Of a stretch of 64,000 bases of DNA, positions 44,488-53,590 are shown piece after piece. Numbering within the stretch: the stretch's first letter is position 1; each line of letters opens with the position of its first letter. The stretch covers positions 2,418,001 to 2,482,000 of the forward strand of contig CBDDGQ010000006.1 of the NCBI GenBank assembly GCA_965227945.1, written 5' to 3'. This DNA comes from Azorhizobium sp965227945. Its GTDB lineage: Bacteria; Pseudomonadota; Alphaproteobacteria; Rhizobiales; Xanthobacteraceae. The position numbers were made by a program, and so were the translations under genes. Below the pieces are notes generated by a model. That model was not told the DNA's origin. It saw only the letters and a list, made by a program, of their open reading frames with translations, and made no database searches.

Positions 44488-44949
44488 ATAATCAGAAAAC
44501 GCGTTACACATCATCCGTTTGCAGGGCGCGCGGCACAGTCGGGCCGCGGGTCCTGCGCCGCATGGCGTGACCAGGACTGTGTGACGTCCGGGCCTGCGAT
44601 GGCGCTCGTTTCATCGCCCAAGCGCTGGCGCCCGTCAAGGTCGCCCGGTGCGCCCAGTCACCTCACCCGCGGTGCGGAACCGAGGGCAGATCCGGGACGC
44701 TGCCTGCACTGAGGGCGGCGATGCGGTTTGAAGGTGGTAGCGGATCTGCCCCGCTAAACCCCGTTCGATACCAGGGCTGTTCCCGCCCCATCGCAAGCGC
44801 CACGCAATACAAGCCCTATCGGCGGCGCCAGCGAGCCCCCGATCCGATTCGATCCCGTCAACGCCGATGCCATCGAAGCGCGATGGTCGATGCTTTGATG
44901 CAGGGCCCGGGCGGTCGGCCCGCCGGCACTCATCCGCTTGAGGGTGCCA
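44488..44949. other. Gene-free region between tRNA-Thr and the MHS transporter terminator
   Basis: About 460 bp. No coding sequence is recognised. It contains 44580-44596, one copy of a 17-bp direct repeat also found at 41888-41904. Confidence 0.5.
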
Positions 44950-44981
44950 AACAGAAACGGCCCCACCGAGGCGGGGCCGTC
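44950..44981 (-). terminator. Rho-independent terminator of the MHS transporter gene
   Basis: On the minus strand ACGGCCCCGC, a short CTCG loop, GTGGGGCCGT, followed by TTCTGTTT. It lies about 50 bp past the transporter stop codon. Confidence 0.75.
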
Positions 44982-45029
44982 TGTGGGGGCAGGAAGCAGG
45001 CCCCGGCGGCTCAGCCGCCGGGGGGCGCC

Positions 45030-46697
45030 TCAGTGCCAGTTCTCGAGATCGCGGTCCTTGGTCTCCGGCACGAACAGCAGGCCGATGACGAAGGTCGCCA
45101 GCGCGATGACGATGGGGTACCAGAGGCCGTAATAGATGTCGCCGGTGGCCGCCACCATGGCGAAGGCGGTGGCCGGCAGCAGGCCGCCGAACCAGCCGTT
45201 GCCGATATGGTAGGGCAGCGACATGGAGGTGTAGCGGATGCGGGTGGGGAAGAGTTCCACCAGCGCCGCCGCGATCGGCCCGTAGACCATGGTGACGAAG
45301 AGCACCAGCACGAACAGCAGGCCGATCACCGCCGCCACCCGGGGCTGGAAGATGTCGAACGGGTTCGACATGCGGATCACGTCCTTGTTGGTCGCCGCGC
45401 TGGGATAGCCGGCCGCCTGCAAGGCCGCCGTGGCGGTCTTGGCGAAGTCGGGACCGTAGGGCACCGAGACGTCGTTGATCTTGACCTGGGTGGTCGAGCC
45501 AGCGGCGCCGACCTCGGTGGTGTATTTCACCGAGGACTTGGCCAGGAAGTCACGGGCGGCGTCGCACGGGGCGGTGAACACGCGGGTTCCCACCGGGTTG
45601 AACAGGCTGCCGCACTCGCCGGGGGCGGCGACCACGGAGACCTTGACGTTCTTGATGGCCTGTTCCAGCGCCGGGTTGGCGTAGGTGGTGATGGCGTTGA
45701 ACAGCGGGAAATAGCTGGCCGCGGCGATCAGGCAGCCGGCGAGGATGATCGGCTTGCGGCCGATCTTGTCCGACAGCCAGCCGAAGAACACGAAGAAGCC
45801 CGTGCCCAGCAGCAGCGACCAGGCGATCAGCAGGTTGGAGGTGTAGCCGTCCACCTTGAGGATCGATTGCAGGAAGAACAGCGCGTAGAACTGGCCAGTG
45901 TACCAGACCACGCCCTGGCCGGCGGTGAGGCCGAGCAGCGCCAGGATGACGATCTTCAGGTTGGACCACTTGCCGAAGGCTTCCGTCAGCGGCGCCTTGG
46001 AGGTGGTGCCTTCTTCCTTCATGCGCTTGAAGGCGGGCGATTCATTGAGCTGCATGCGGATCCACACCGACACGCCGAGCAAGGCGATCGACACCAGGAA
46101 CGGAATGCGCCAGCCCCACGCCGCAAAGTTCGGCTCGCCGACGATGGTGCGGGTGAACAGGATGACGATCAGCGACAGGAACAGGCCGAGCGTCGCGGTG
46201 GTCTGGATCCAGGAGGTGTAGAAGCCCCGGCGTCCATGGGGGGAATGCTCCGCCACATAGGTGGCCGCACCGCCATACTCGCCGCCCAGGGCCAGACCCT
46301 GCAGCAGGCGCAGCGCGATGAGGATGACCGGCGCCGCAAATCCGATGGTCGCGGCATTGGGCAGGATGCCGACGATGAAGGTCGACAGGCCCATGATCAG
46401 GATGGTGACGAGGAAGGTGTATTTGCGGCCGACGAGATCGCCGACGCGGCCGAACACCAGCGCGCCGAAGGGGCGCACCAGGAAGCCCGCGGCGAAGGCG
46501 AGCAAGGCGAAGATGTCCCGGGTGGCCGGCGGATAGGCGCTGAAGAATTGCGCGCCGATGATGCTGGCCAATGCACCGTAGAGATAGAAATCGTACCACT
46601 CGAACACCGTGCCGAGGGACGAGGCGAAGATGACCTTCTTCTCTTCCCGCGTCATCGGCACCGGCGCAGCCGCCGGACCCGCAGTCGTGACAGACAT
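45030..46697 (-). CDS. MFS transporter, metabolite:H+ symporter (MHS) family, with a large extracytoplasmic insert
   Basis: A 555-aa protein from ATG 46697 (MSVTTAGPAAAPVPMTREEK) with GGAGGAG 6 nt upstream. It has the MHS/sugar-porter hallmarks GRVGDLVGRKYTF, ALRLLQGLALGGEYGGAATY and FGWLSDKIGRKP, with 12 membrane segments. Usual MHS members (ShiA, KgtP, ProP) are 420-500 aa. The extra length is an insert at about residues 340-450 between two helices, containing Cys362 and Cys378 that could form a disulphide. The substrate is probably a dicarboxylate, shikimate-like or osmolyte compound; it cannot be fixed. Confidence 0.9.
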   Translation of the reverse strand: MSVTTAGPAAAPVPMTREEKKVIFASSLGTVFEWYDFYLYGALASIIGAQFFSAYPPATRDIFALLAFAAGFLVRPFGALVFGRVGDLVGRKYTFLVTILIMGLSTFIVGILPNAATIGFAAPVILIALRLLQGLALGGEYGGAATYVAEHSPHGRRGFYTSWIQTTATLGLFLSLIVILFTRTIVGEPNFAAWGWRIPFLVSIALLGVSVWIRMQLNESPAFKRMKEEGTTSKAPLTEAFGKWSNLKIVILALLGLTAGQGVVWYTGQFYALFFLQSILKVDGYTSNLLIAWSLLLGTGFFVFFGWLSDKIGRKPIILAGCLIAAASYFPLFNAITTYANPALEQAIKNVKVSVVAAPGECGSLFNPVGTRVFTAPCDAARDFLAKSSVKYTTEVGAAGSTTQVKINDVSVPYGPDFAKTATAALQAAGYPSAATNKDVIRMSNPFDIFQPRVAAVIGLLFVLVLFVTMVYGPIAAALVELFPTRIRYTSMSLPYHIGNGWFGGLLPATAFAMVAATGDIYYGLWYPIVIALATFVIGLLFVPETKDRDLENWH

Positions 46698-47029
46698 GGA
46701 TGCTCCTCCCACATTGATCCCAAGCCCCTCCATCACGAACGGATGAGGAGATGCAGGCAGAATGGGTCCGGGGGCTGACGCAACCTGTCGGGATGCGATC
46801 CGACGCCCGCGCCGCACTGCGGGCAGGGGTGGGGCCTTTCCTCCAACGGTGTCGTCCGTTCCGCGTCTTACGCGCGGATAAGCCGAGCCGGGCACATATC
46901 GCGCCATGCCCTAAGATGACCGAGGTTCGGCCGGCTTTCGATTGGTCAATGGTCTTAGGTGCAGACGCGAAATAATTGCGTCATCTCAATCAACACGGGT
47001 TGCCGCGGCCGGGTGGCGGCGCGTCGCCG
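46698..47029. other. Promoter region of the MHS transporter, no gene
   Basis: About 330 bp between the transporter start and the rlmB stop. A short inverted repeat GACGC-N9-GCGTC lies near 46963. No other feature is supported. Confidence 0.4.
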
Positions 47030-47869
47030 TCAGGACGCCCGTTTCAGGGCCCGGCGGGCCATGCCGAGGGACAAAGCGGCGGCATTGGAGACATTCAGGC
47101 TCTTGATGACGCCGGGCAGATCGATGCGGGCCAGTTCGTCGCAGGTTTCGCGGGTCAATTGCCGCAAGCCCTTGCCCTCCGCGCCCAGCACCAGGGCGAG
47201 CGGCGCCCGCAGGGGAGTATCTTCCAGGTCCTTGCCGCCCTCGCTGTCGAGGCCGACCACCAGCATGCCCCGGTCCTTCAGTTCGGTGAGGGCGCGGGAG
47301 AGATTGGTGACCAGGCAGAACGGCACATGCTCCAGCCCGCCCGAGGCGCTTTTCGCCAGGACGCCGGTGGCCGCCGGGCTGTGCCGCGCGGTGGTGACGA
47401 TGGCGCCGACCGCAAAGGCCGCGGCCGACCGCACGATGGCCCCCACATTGTGCGGATCGGTGATCTGGTCGAGCACCAGCACCAGATCGTGCCCAGCCAC
47501 CTTCTTCAGCGGCGGCGAGGGCAGATGGTCCGCTTCCGCCAGCAGGCCCTGGTGAACCGCGTCGGGTCCCAGCAGCTTGTCGATGTCCGAGGGGCGGACA
47601 ATCTCGGGGGCGATGGGGAGCGTGAAGCCCTCCTGCTCCAGGCGATGCACTGCATTCTCGGTGGCAACGATCTTGCGGAAATGGCGCTGCGGATTGGCCA
47701 GCGCCTCCGACACCGTATGCCAGCCGTAGAGCAAGGCGACATCGTCTTCCCCCTGCCAGGTGGCCGGCCCGCCGCTGCGGCGCTTGGGTGGAAAGGGGCG
47801 CGCGCCGGGCTTCCCGCCGGTGGGGCGGGCGGCGGAACGGAAGGGGGGGCGGCTCGGCCGATCGGACAT
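47030..47869 (-). CDS. rlmB: 23S rRNA 2'-O-ribose methyltransferase (RlmB/SpoU family)
   Basis: A 279-aa protein from ATG 47869 (MSDRPSRPPFRSAARPTGGK). The start is uncertain because no good ribosome-binding site is seen. After a basic Pro/Gly-rich N-terminus come the substrate-binding domain (YGWHTVSEALANPQRHFRKI) and the SPOUT domain with its three motifs: LDQITDPHNVGAIVRSAAAF, LVLGAEGKGL and LNVSNAAALSLGMARRAL. SpoU enzymes use SAM; RlmB methylates G2251 of 23S rRNA. Its place just ahead of tRNA-Tyr/tuf is conserved in Hyphomicrobiales. Confidence 0.92.
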   Translation of the reverse strand: MSDRPSRPPFRSAARPTGGKPGARPFPPKRRSGGPATWQGEDDVALLYGWHTVSEALANPQRHFRKIVATENAVHRLEQEGFTLPIAPEIVRPSDIDKLLGPDAVHQGLLAEADHLPSPPLKKVAGHDLVLVLDQITDPHNVGAIVRSAAAFAVGAIVTTARHSPAATGVLAKSASGGLEHVPFCLVTNLSRALTELKDRGMLVVGLDSEGGKDLEDTPLRAPLALVLGAEGKGLRQLTRETCDELARIDLPGVIKSLNVSNAAALSLGMARRALKRAS

Positions 47870-47903
47870 GAGAGAGGCTTTGTCAGACGCTGCGCCGCGG
47901 CGC

Positions 47904-47977
47904 AAGGGGGAGGGGAACAGGGAGGGCAAGGGGAGGGCCAAGGGGAGGGCAAGGGGAGGGCAAGGAGGAGGGGATGG
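47904..47977. repeat. G-rich imperfect tandem repeat (GGGAGGGCAAG units)
   Basis: Plus strand carries about five imperfect copies of AGGGGAGGGCA between 47904 and 47977. It lies just upstream of the rlmB start on the opposite strand, so the rlmB leader is C-rich. Runs of GGG/GGGG could form a G-quadruplex. Confidence 0.7.
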
Positions 47978-48023
47978 GCGCTGCCGTGGTTTCGGCGCGC
48001 GCCCGTCCGCGCCGGAAGCGGCG

Positions 48024-48866
48024 TCAGGGGGTCGCCGGGCTCATACCTTTCGCCGCCAGAATGGGCGCGGCCTCGGGTCCCGCGAGGACGGCCAGGAAAG
48101 CGGCGGCCGCCTGCGGCTGGGCCGGGGTGGGCGCCAGGGCGGCGGCATAGACGGTGAAATTCTGGATCTCCGCCGGCAACGGCCCCACCAGGGTCGCCCC
48201 GCGCACCGCCAGAATCTCGCTGATCTGGTGGATGGCGAGATCGGCCTCGCCATTGACCACCCGCGTCGCCACCAGCCCGCCGGGGACCAGGATGGCCTTG
48301 GCCTTGATGGCGTCCGCAATGCCCATGGTCTCGAACAGACGGGTGAGATAGATGCCGCTGGAGCCCCCGGCGGCCGGATCGATCATCGCCACCTTGCGGG
48401 CGTCGAGAAGGGTCTGCTTGAAGGCGGCCACGGTGGCGATGTCCGGCTTCGGCGCACCCTCCTTCACCGCCACGCCGATGCCCACCTTGGCGAGCGGGAC
48501 AGCTGCGCCGGCGGCCACGCGGCCGGACTTCTGCAGATCCGCCAGTCCGCCGGGGGTGAGGATCAGCACATCGAAGGTCTCGCCGCCCTCCACGCGCCGG
48601 GCGAGGGCACCGGCGGTGTCATTGTCGATCTTCACCTGCGTGCCGGTGGCCTGGGTGAATCGGGCGGCCATTTCCACCACCACCGGCTTGAACGCGCCGG
48701 AGGTCAGGACCTTGATCTCGGCGGCTTCGGCCGAGGTCCCCCTGTCCAGGGCGAGGCTCATGGCGGCAATGCTTAACACGCCCGCCCAGAGGGTGCGCCA
48801 GGCCCGACGGGGGGCGGCCAGGGACCGGACGGGTGCGGGCGAGTCGGGCGGGGACAAAGCGGGCAT
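48024..48866 (-). CDS. ModA-like periplasmic substrate-binding protein (extracellular solute-binding)
   Basis: A 280-aa protein. An N-terminal twin-basic region (PRRAWRTLWAGVLSIAAMSL) serves as signal peptide, ending near SAEAAEIK. The mature part resembles ModA-type type-II binding proteins: IKVLTSGAFKPVVVEMAARF, FDVLILTPGGLADL and PAAGGSSGIYLTRLF. No modB/modC permease or ATPase lies nearby and the ligand-binding Ser/Thr pattern differs from true ModA. It is an orphan binding protein of unknown ligand. Confidence 0.83.
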   Translation of the reverse strand: MPALSPPDSPAPVRSLAAPRRAWRTLWAGVLSIAAMSLALDRGTSAEAAEIKVLTSGAFKPVVVEMAARFTQATGTQVKIDNDTAGALARRVEGGETFDVLILTPGGLADLQKSGRVAAGAAVPLAKVGIGVAVKEGAPKPDIATVAAFKQTLLDARKVAMIDPAAGGSSGIYLTRLFETMGIADAIKAKAILVPGGLVATRVVNGEADLAIHQISEILAVRGATLVGPLPAEIQNFTVYAAALAPTPAQPQAAAAFLAVLAGPEAAPILAAKGMSPATP

Positions 48867-49007
48867 CAGGGGCTCCAGGCGCGAGAGACCGCATCACCAT
48901 AACGCAGCGGCGCGCGCTGGCGCCGCCCATCTGTGATCACGCCCGCGTGGGCGACGGGTTTGCCGGTGGCCCCACGGGACGGGCGGGGAGAACCCCACTT
49001 TTCCGGG

Positions 49008-49036
49008 TTGACTTGTGGAAGTGTGACTCACATAAA
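49008..49036 (+). promoter_or_regulatory. Sigma-70-type promoter of the tRNA-Tyr/tRNA-Gly/tuf unit
   Basis: -35 TTGACT (49008-49013) and -10 CATAAA (49031-49036) are separated by exactly 17 bp. The tRNA-Tyr gene starts 120 bp downstream. The -35 matches the alphaproteobacterial consensus well. No other promoter-like site is evident before tuf. Confidence 0.6.
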
Positions 49037-49156
49037 GCCGTGCCTTGAGGGATTTGAGCGCGGCTCATTCCACTGCGCCGGACCTGCCGGCACAAGGTAA
49101 ATGCTTGGAGTTCCGCTTGGTTTCGGCCAGCGGGCGAAGGCGACGGGCCTGAATGT

Positions 49157-49241
49157 GGAGGGGTGCCCGAGTGGTTAAAGGGGACGGACTGTAAATCCGT
49201 TGGCTCTGCCTACGTTGGTTCAAATCCAACCCCCTCCACCA
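49157..49241 (+). tRNA. tRNA-Tyr (GTA)
   Basis: GGAGGGGTGCCCGAGTGG begins a class II tRNA with a long variable arm. The anticodon loop CTGTAAA gives GTA, the T-arm is GGTTCAAATCC, and the acceptor CCCCTCC-A-CCA pairs with the 5' end. Confidence 0.95.
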
Positions 49242-49280
49242 CCCGTCGTCTATGGTATCAAGCGCACAGATCTGGGACGC

Positions 49281-49354
49281 GCGGGTGTAGCTCAATGGTA
49301 GAGCAACAGCCTTCCAAGCTGATGACGAGGGTTCGATTCCCTTCACCCGCTCCA
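49281..49354 (+). tRNA. tRNA-Gly (TCC)
   Basis: GCGGGTGTAGCTCAATGGTA begins the gene. The anticodon loop CTTCCAA gives TCC. The acceptor CACCCGC-T-CCA is complete with encoded CCA. It lies 39 bp after tRNA-Tyr and 155 bp before tuf. Confidence 0.95.
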
Positions 49355-49509
49355 GTTTCGTCGATGCCGCATCGCCGTTGAGCGCAGGGTGACCCCTCAA
49401 GGTCGCGGCTGCGCTTTGCGCAGGGTCTTGCGGTCTTCCCCGAAACCCCCTATCCCACGGCGGCTTTTTTCGCGGCCCGCCGGTCGCCCCGAAGGACTGA
49501 GAGAGAACG

Positions 49510-50700
<1,191 letters not shown>

Positions 50701-50756
50701 TCCGCATCGCGTGATGTGCATCGTGTGATGTGCGGATCCGCAGCGCGGATCTGACG

Positions 50757-50788
50757 AACGGGCCGGCTCGCGCCGGCCCGTTTTTTTA
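50757..50788 (+). terminator. Rho-independent terminator after tuf
   Basis: ACGGGCCGGC-TCGC-GCCGGCCCGT followed by seven T's. A smaller hairpin GATCCGC-AGC-GCGGATC (50735-50751) lies just ahead of it. Confidence 0.92.
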
Positions 50789-50987
50789 TGGCCGTGCGGG
50801 CGGGCCCGGCGCCGGAGCGGGATCTGAGGCCGCCGGGCCCCGGCCCGGGGCCGTGTTGGCCTGGGGATAACCCGCCCGCAGGCCCCGCCCCCTTTACAGA
50901 TCCGATTTCGCTGACTAGACACACAGGCCCGTTGCGCTGGATCGTTTCCCGGCGCGGGGTCGCTTACCCTCATGCGAGGCGGCCTTT

Positions 50988-51064
50988 AGGAGTGTAGCTC
51001 AACTGGTTAGAGCACCGGTCTCCAAAACCGGGGGTTGGGGGTTCGAGTCCCTCCACTCCTGCCA
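50988..51064 (+). tRNA. tRNA-Trp (CCA)
   Basis: AGGAGTGTAGCTCAACTGGT begins the gene. The anticodon loop CTCCAAA gives CCA, the T-arm is GGGGGTTCGAGTCCC, and the acceptor CACTCCT-G-CCA is complete. It lies directly upstream of secE, as in most proteobacteria. Confidence 0.95.
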
Positions 51065-51367
51065 TGCGCAGGACAAGAAGCGACACCCGTGTCAGGATGA
51101 CTGAACGCCTGCGGGTGCAGGATCGGCCCTCGGCGTCCCGAGGGCATCGGAGCGGGCATTCGGGCGGCGGCCTCTGGCGGATCCAAGGGCCTGTTCGCTT
51201 TCCGCCGGGGATCGCCCTGGCACGGGTTCCGCCACGTCCCCACATGCGGTGGGACGGCGGTTTGGGTTCAGGCGGCACGGCGGCGGGGCAAAACTCCGGC
51301 CGCGGCCGCAAGATCAGAAAGGTGGCTGCGGCGCGGACCCTCGGGTCGGGCGAGCGGTCGAGGCGAC
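51065..51367. other. Spacer between tRNA-Trp and secE
   Basis: About 300 bp of GC-rich sequence with no recognised gene. It is probably part of one transcript with tRNA-Trp, or holds the secE promoter. No clear -35/-10 pair was found. Confidence 0.4.
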
Positions 51368-51565
51368 ATGGCAAAGAACAGTCCCGTGGAGTTCTTTCAG
51401 CAGGTCCGCGCCGAAACGGCGAAGGTGACCTGGCCGACGCGGCGCGAGACGCTGATCACCACCGGCATGGTTTTCGTGATGGTGCTGCTGGCGTCCGTCT
51501 TTTTCCTGGTCGTGGACCAGGTTCTGCGGTTCGGCGTCAGCCAACTCCTGAACATAGGGCACTGA
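51368..51565 (+). CDS. secE: Protein translocase subunit SecE
   Basis: A 65-aa protein, MAKNSPVEFFQQVRAETAKV, with the conserved amphipathic helix ending VTWPTRRETL and one C-terminal transmembrane helix (MVFVMVLLASVFFLVVDQVL). Short one-helix SecE is normal for alphaproteobacteria. It forms the SecYEG channel. It is 8 bp upstream of nusG, the near-universal pairing. Confidence 0.96.
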   Translation: MAKNSPVEFFQQVRAETAKVTWPTRRETLITTGMVFVMVLLASVFFLVVDQVLRFGVSQLLNIGH

Positions 51566-51573
51566 GCATCGCC

Positions 51574-52104
51574 ATGGCCAAGCGTTGGTACATCGTCCAC
51601 GCCTATTCCAACTTCGAGAAGAAGGTGGCGGATTCGATTCGCGAGCAGGCGGATCAGCGCAACCTCTCGGATTTGTTTGAGCAGATTCTCGTGCCCACCG
51701 AGAAGGTGGTGGAAGTGCGCCGCGGCCGGAAGGTGGACGCTGAGCGCAAGTTCTTCCCCGGCTACGTCCTGGTGAAGATGGACCTCACCGACGAGGCGTT
51801 CCATCTCATCAAGAACACCCCGAAGGTCACCGGCTTCCTGGGCGCCGACAACAAGCCCATGCCGATCTCCGAGAGCGAGGCCATGCGCATCCTGCAGCAG
51901 GTGCAGGAAGGCATCGAGCGGCCGAAGCCCTCCATCAGTTATGAGGTGGGTGAGACCGTGAAGGTGTCCGACGGGCCCTTCGCCTCGTTCAACGGCATCG
52001 TCGAAGAAGTGGACGAGGGCCGCTCGCGTCTCAAGGTCGCGGTCTCCATCTTCGGCCGCGCCACCCCGGTGGAACTGGAATTCGGCCAGGTCGAGAAGAC
52101 CTGA
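51574..52104 (+). CDS. nusG: Transcription termination/antitermination factor NusG
   Basis: A 176-aa protein starting MAKRWYIVHAYSNFEKKVAD at 51574. NGN domain with EVRRGRKVDAERKFFPGYVL; C-terminal KOW domain VGETVKVSDGPFASFNGIVE then VSIFGRATPVELEFGQVEK. NusG binds RNA polymerase and links it to Rho and S10. No strong ribosome-binding site is seen, and translational coupling to secE is likely. Confidence 0.97.
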   Translation: MAKRWYIVHAYSNFEKKVADSIREQADQRNLSDLFEQILVPTEKVVEVRRGRKVDAERKFFPGYVLVKMDLTDEAFHLIKNTPKVTGFLGADNKPMPISESEAMRILQQVQEGIERPKPSISYEVGETVKVSDGPFASFNGIVEEVDEGRSRLKVAVSIFGRATPVELEFGQVEKT

Positions 52105-52128
52105 TCTTCAAAACGCTTTCCGCATCCC

Positions 52129-52160
52129 ATCGCGCCCCGGCTTGTGCCGACGGGCGCGAT
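52129..52160 (+). promoter_or_regulatory. Stable hairpin in the nusG-rplK spacer
   Basis: ATCGCGCCC and GGGCGCGAT form a 9-bp stem enclosing CGGC-TTGT-GCCG with a 2-nt bulge. There is no U-run, so not a classical terminator. It could be a leader element of the rplKA mRNA, which L1 represses in other bacteria. Function unproven. Confidence 0.45.
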
Positions 52161-52370
52161 GCTGTATGCGATGCGCCCTTCGCGCGTCCGGTCTCCGGGC
52201 GGGTGGAGATGACGGTGGCAACACCGTCGCTGCGGCCCCCGGCCTTCGGTCGGCGGTGCCAGCGTGGGAGGTGACGGAGCGTCTCGCCAAGCGCTCCTGC
52301 GACCCGCACCACGCATCCCGGCCTGCATTCGCCCCTCAAAGCGGCTCAGGCCCATTACGGGAGTACTCAC

Positions 52371-52820
52371 ATGGCGAAGAAAATTACCGGTTACGTCAAG
52401 CTGCAGGTGCCCGCGGGCAGCGCCAATCCGGCGCCCCCGATCGGTCCCGCGCTCGGTCAGCGCGGCCTGAACATCATGGAATTCTGCAAGGCCTTCAATG
52501 CGCAGACCGCGCAGCTGGAAAAGGGCATGCCGATTCCCGTGGTGATCACGGCCTATCAGGATCGCTCTTTCACCTTCGAACTGAAGACCCCCCCGGTCTC
52601 CTACTTCTTGAAGAAGGCCGCCGGCCTTGAGACCAAGAAGAAGCCCGGCTCCGGCTCCAAGACCCCGGGCAAGGGGGCTACGGTCGGCAAGGTCACGCGC
52701 GCCCAGCTCGCCGAGATCGCCGAGAAGAAGATGAAGGATCTGAACTGCGAGACCATCGAGGCCGCGGTTCTCATGCTCGAAGGTTCCGCCCGGTCCATGG
52801 GCCTCCAGGTTCAGGGGTGA
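52371..52820 (+). CDS. rplK: 50S ribosomal protein L11
   Basis: A 149-aa protein, MAKKITGYVKLQVPAGSANP, with the conserved APPIGPALGQRGLNIMEFCK and PVVITAYQDRSFTFELKTPP. The C-terminal RNA-binding domain ends AAVLMLEGSARSMGLQVQG. L11 forms the GTPase-associated centre on 23S rRNA. Slightly longer than the E. coli protein, as usual in alphaproteobacteria. The rplA start follows 5 bp after its stop. Confidence 0.97.
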   Translation: MAKKITGYVKLQVPAGSANPAPPIGPALGQRGLNIMEFCKAFNAQTAQLEKGMPIPVVITAYQDRSFTFELKTPPVSYFLKKAAGLETKKKPGSGSKTPGKGATVGKVTRAQLAEIAEKKMKDLNCETIEAAVLMLEGSARSMGLQVQG

Positions 52821-52825
52821 TCGCG

Positions 52826-53527
52826 ATGGCAAAGCAAGGTAAGCGCATCCGCGCAGCAAACGAAGGCATCGACCGCCTGAAGCTGTATCCCCTGGACGAG
52901 GCGCTGGCGCTTCTGAAGGCGCGGACCACGGCCAAGTTCGACGAGACCATCGAGGTCTCCATCAACCTCGGCGTTGACCCCCGCCATGCGGACCAGATGG
53001 TCCGTGGCGTGTGCCAGCTGCCCAACGGCTCCGGCCGGACCGTGCGCGTGGCGGTGTTCGCCCGTGGCGCCAAGGCCGACGAAGCCCGCGCCGCCGGCGC
53101 GGACATTGTCGGTGCTGAGGATCTCCTGGAGATCGTTCAGGGCGGCACCATCGAGTTCGATCGCTGCATCGCGACCCCGGACCTGATGCCGCTGGTCGGT
53201 CGTCTCGGCAAGGTGCTCGGCCCGCGCGGCCTGATGCCGAACCCGAAGGTCGGCACCGTGACCATGGACGTCAAGGGCGCCGTCGCCGCCGCCAAGGGCG
53301 GCGCGGTGGAGTTCCGTGTCGAGAAGGCCGGTATCATCCACGGCGGCATCGGCAAGGCCTCGTTCGATGCCGAGAAGCTGTCCGAGAACATCCGCGCCTT
53401 CGTGGACGCGGTGGTCAAGGCGCGTCCCACCGGCGCGAAGGGCACCTATGTGCAGCGCGTGGCGGTGTCCTCCACCATGGGCCCCGGCATCAAGGTCGAG
53501 CCCAACACGGTGGTCGTCGCCGCCTGA
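52826..53527 (+). CDS. rplA: 50S ribosomal protein L1
   Basis: A 233-aa protein from ATG 52826 (MAKQGKRIRAANEGIDRLKL). It has the L1 hallmarks LGVDPRHADQMVRG, VLGPRGLMPNPKVGTVT and YVQRVAVSSTMGPGIKVE. L1 binds the ribosomal stalk region and can repress its own operon mRNA. Cotranscribed with rplK; a strong terminator follows. Confidence 0.97.
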   Translation: MAKQGKRIRAANEGIDRLKLYPLDEALALLKARTTAKFDETIEVSINLGVDPRHADQMVRGVCQLPNGSGRTVRVAVFARGAKADEARAAGADIVGAEDLLEIVQGGTIEFDRCIATPDLMPLVGRLGKVLGPRGLMPNPKVGTVTMDVKGAVAAAKGGAVEFRVEKAGIIHGGIGKASFDAEKLSENIRAFVDAVVKARPTGAKGTYVQRVAVSSTMGPGIKVEPNTVVVAA

Positions 53528-53558
53528 GGCTGGCCCGGTCAACGGTTGCACTATTGGG

Positions 53559-53590
53559 AAGGCCGGGCGCACTGCCCGGCCTTCCTTTTT
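53559..53590 (+). terminator. Rho-independent terminator after rplA
   Basis: AAGGCCGGGC-GCACT-GCCCGGCCTT followed by CCTTTTT. This separates rplKA from rplJL. Confidence 0.93.

Noticed and set aside
44721..46778. 685-codon plus-strand frame opposite the MHS transporter
   Set aside because: Antisense to a clear transporter gene; low-complexity Gly/Arg/Gln/Asp composition and no motif.
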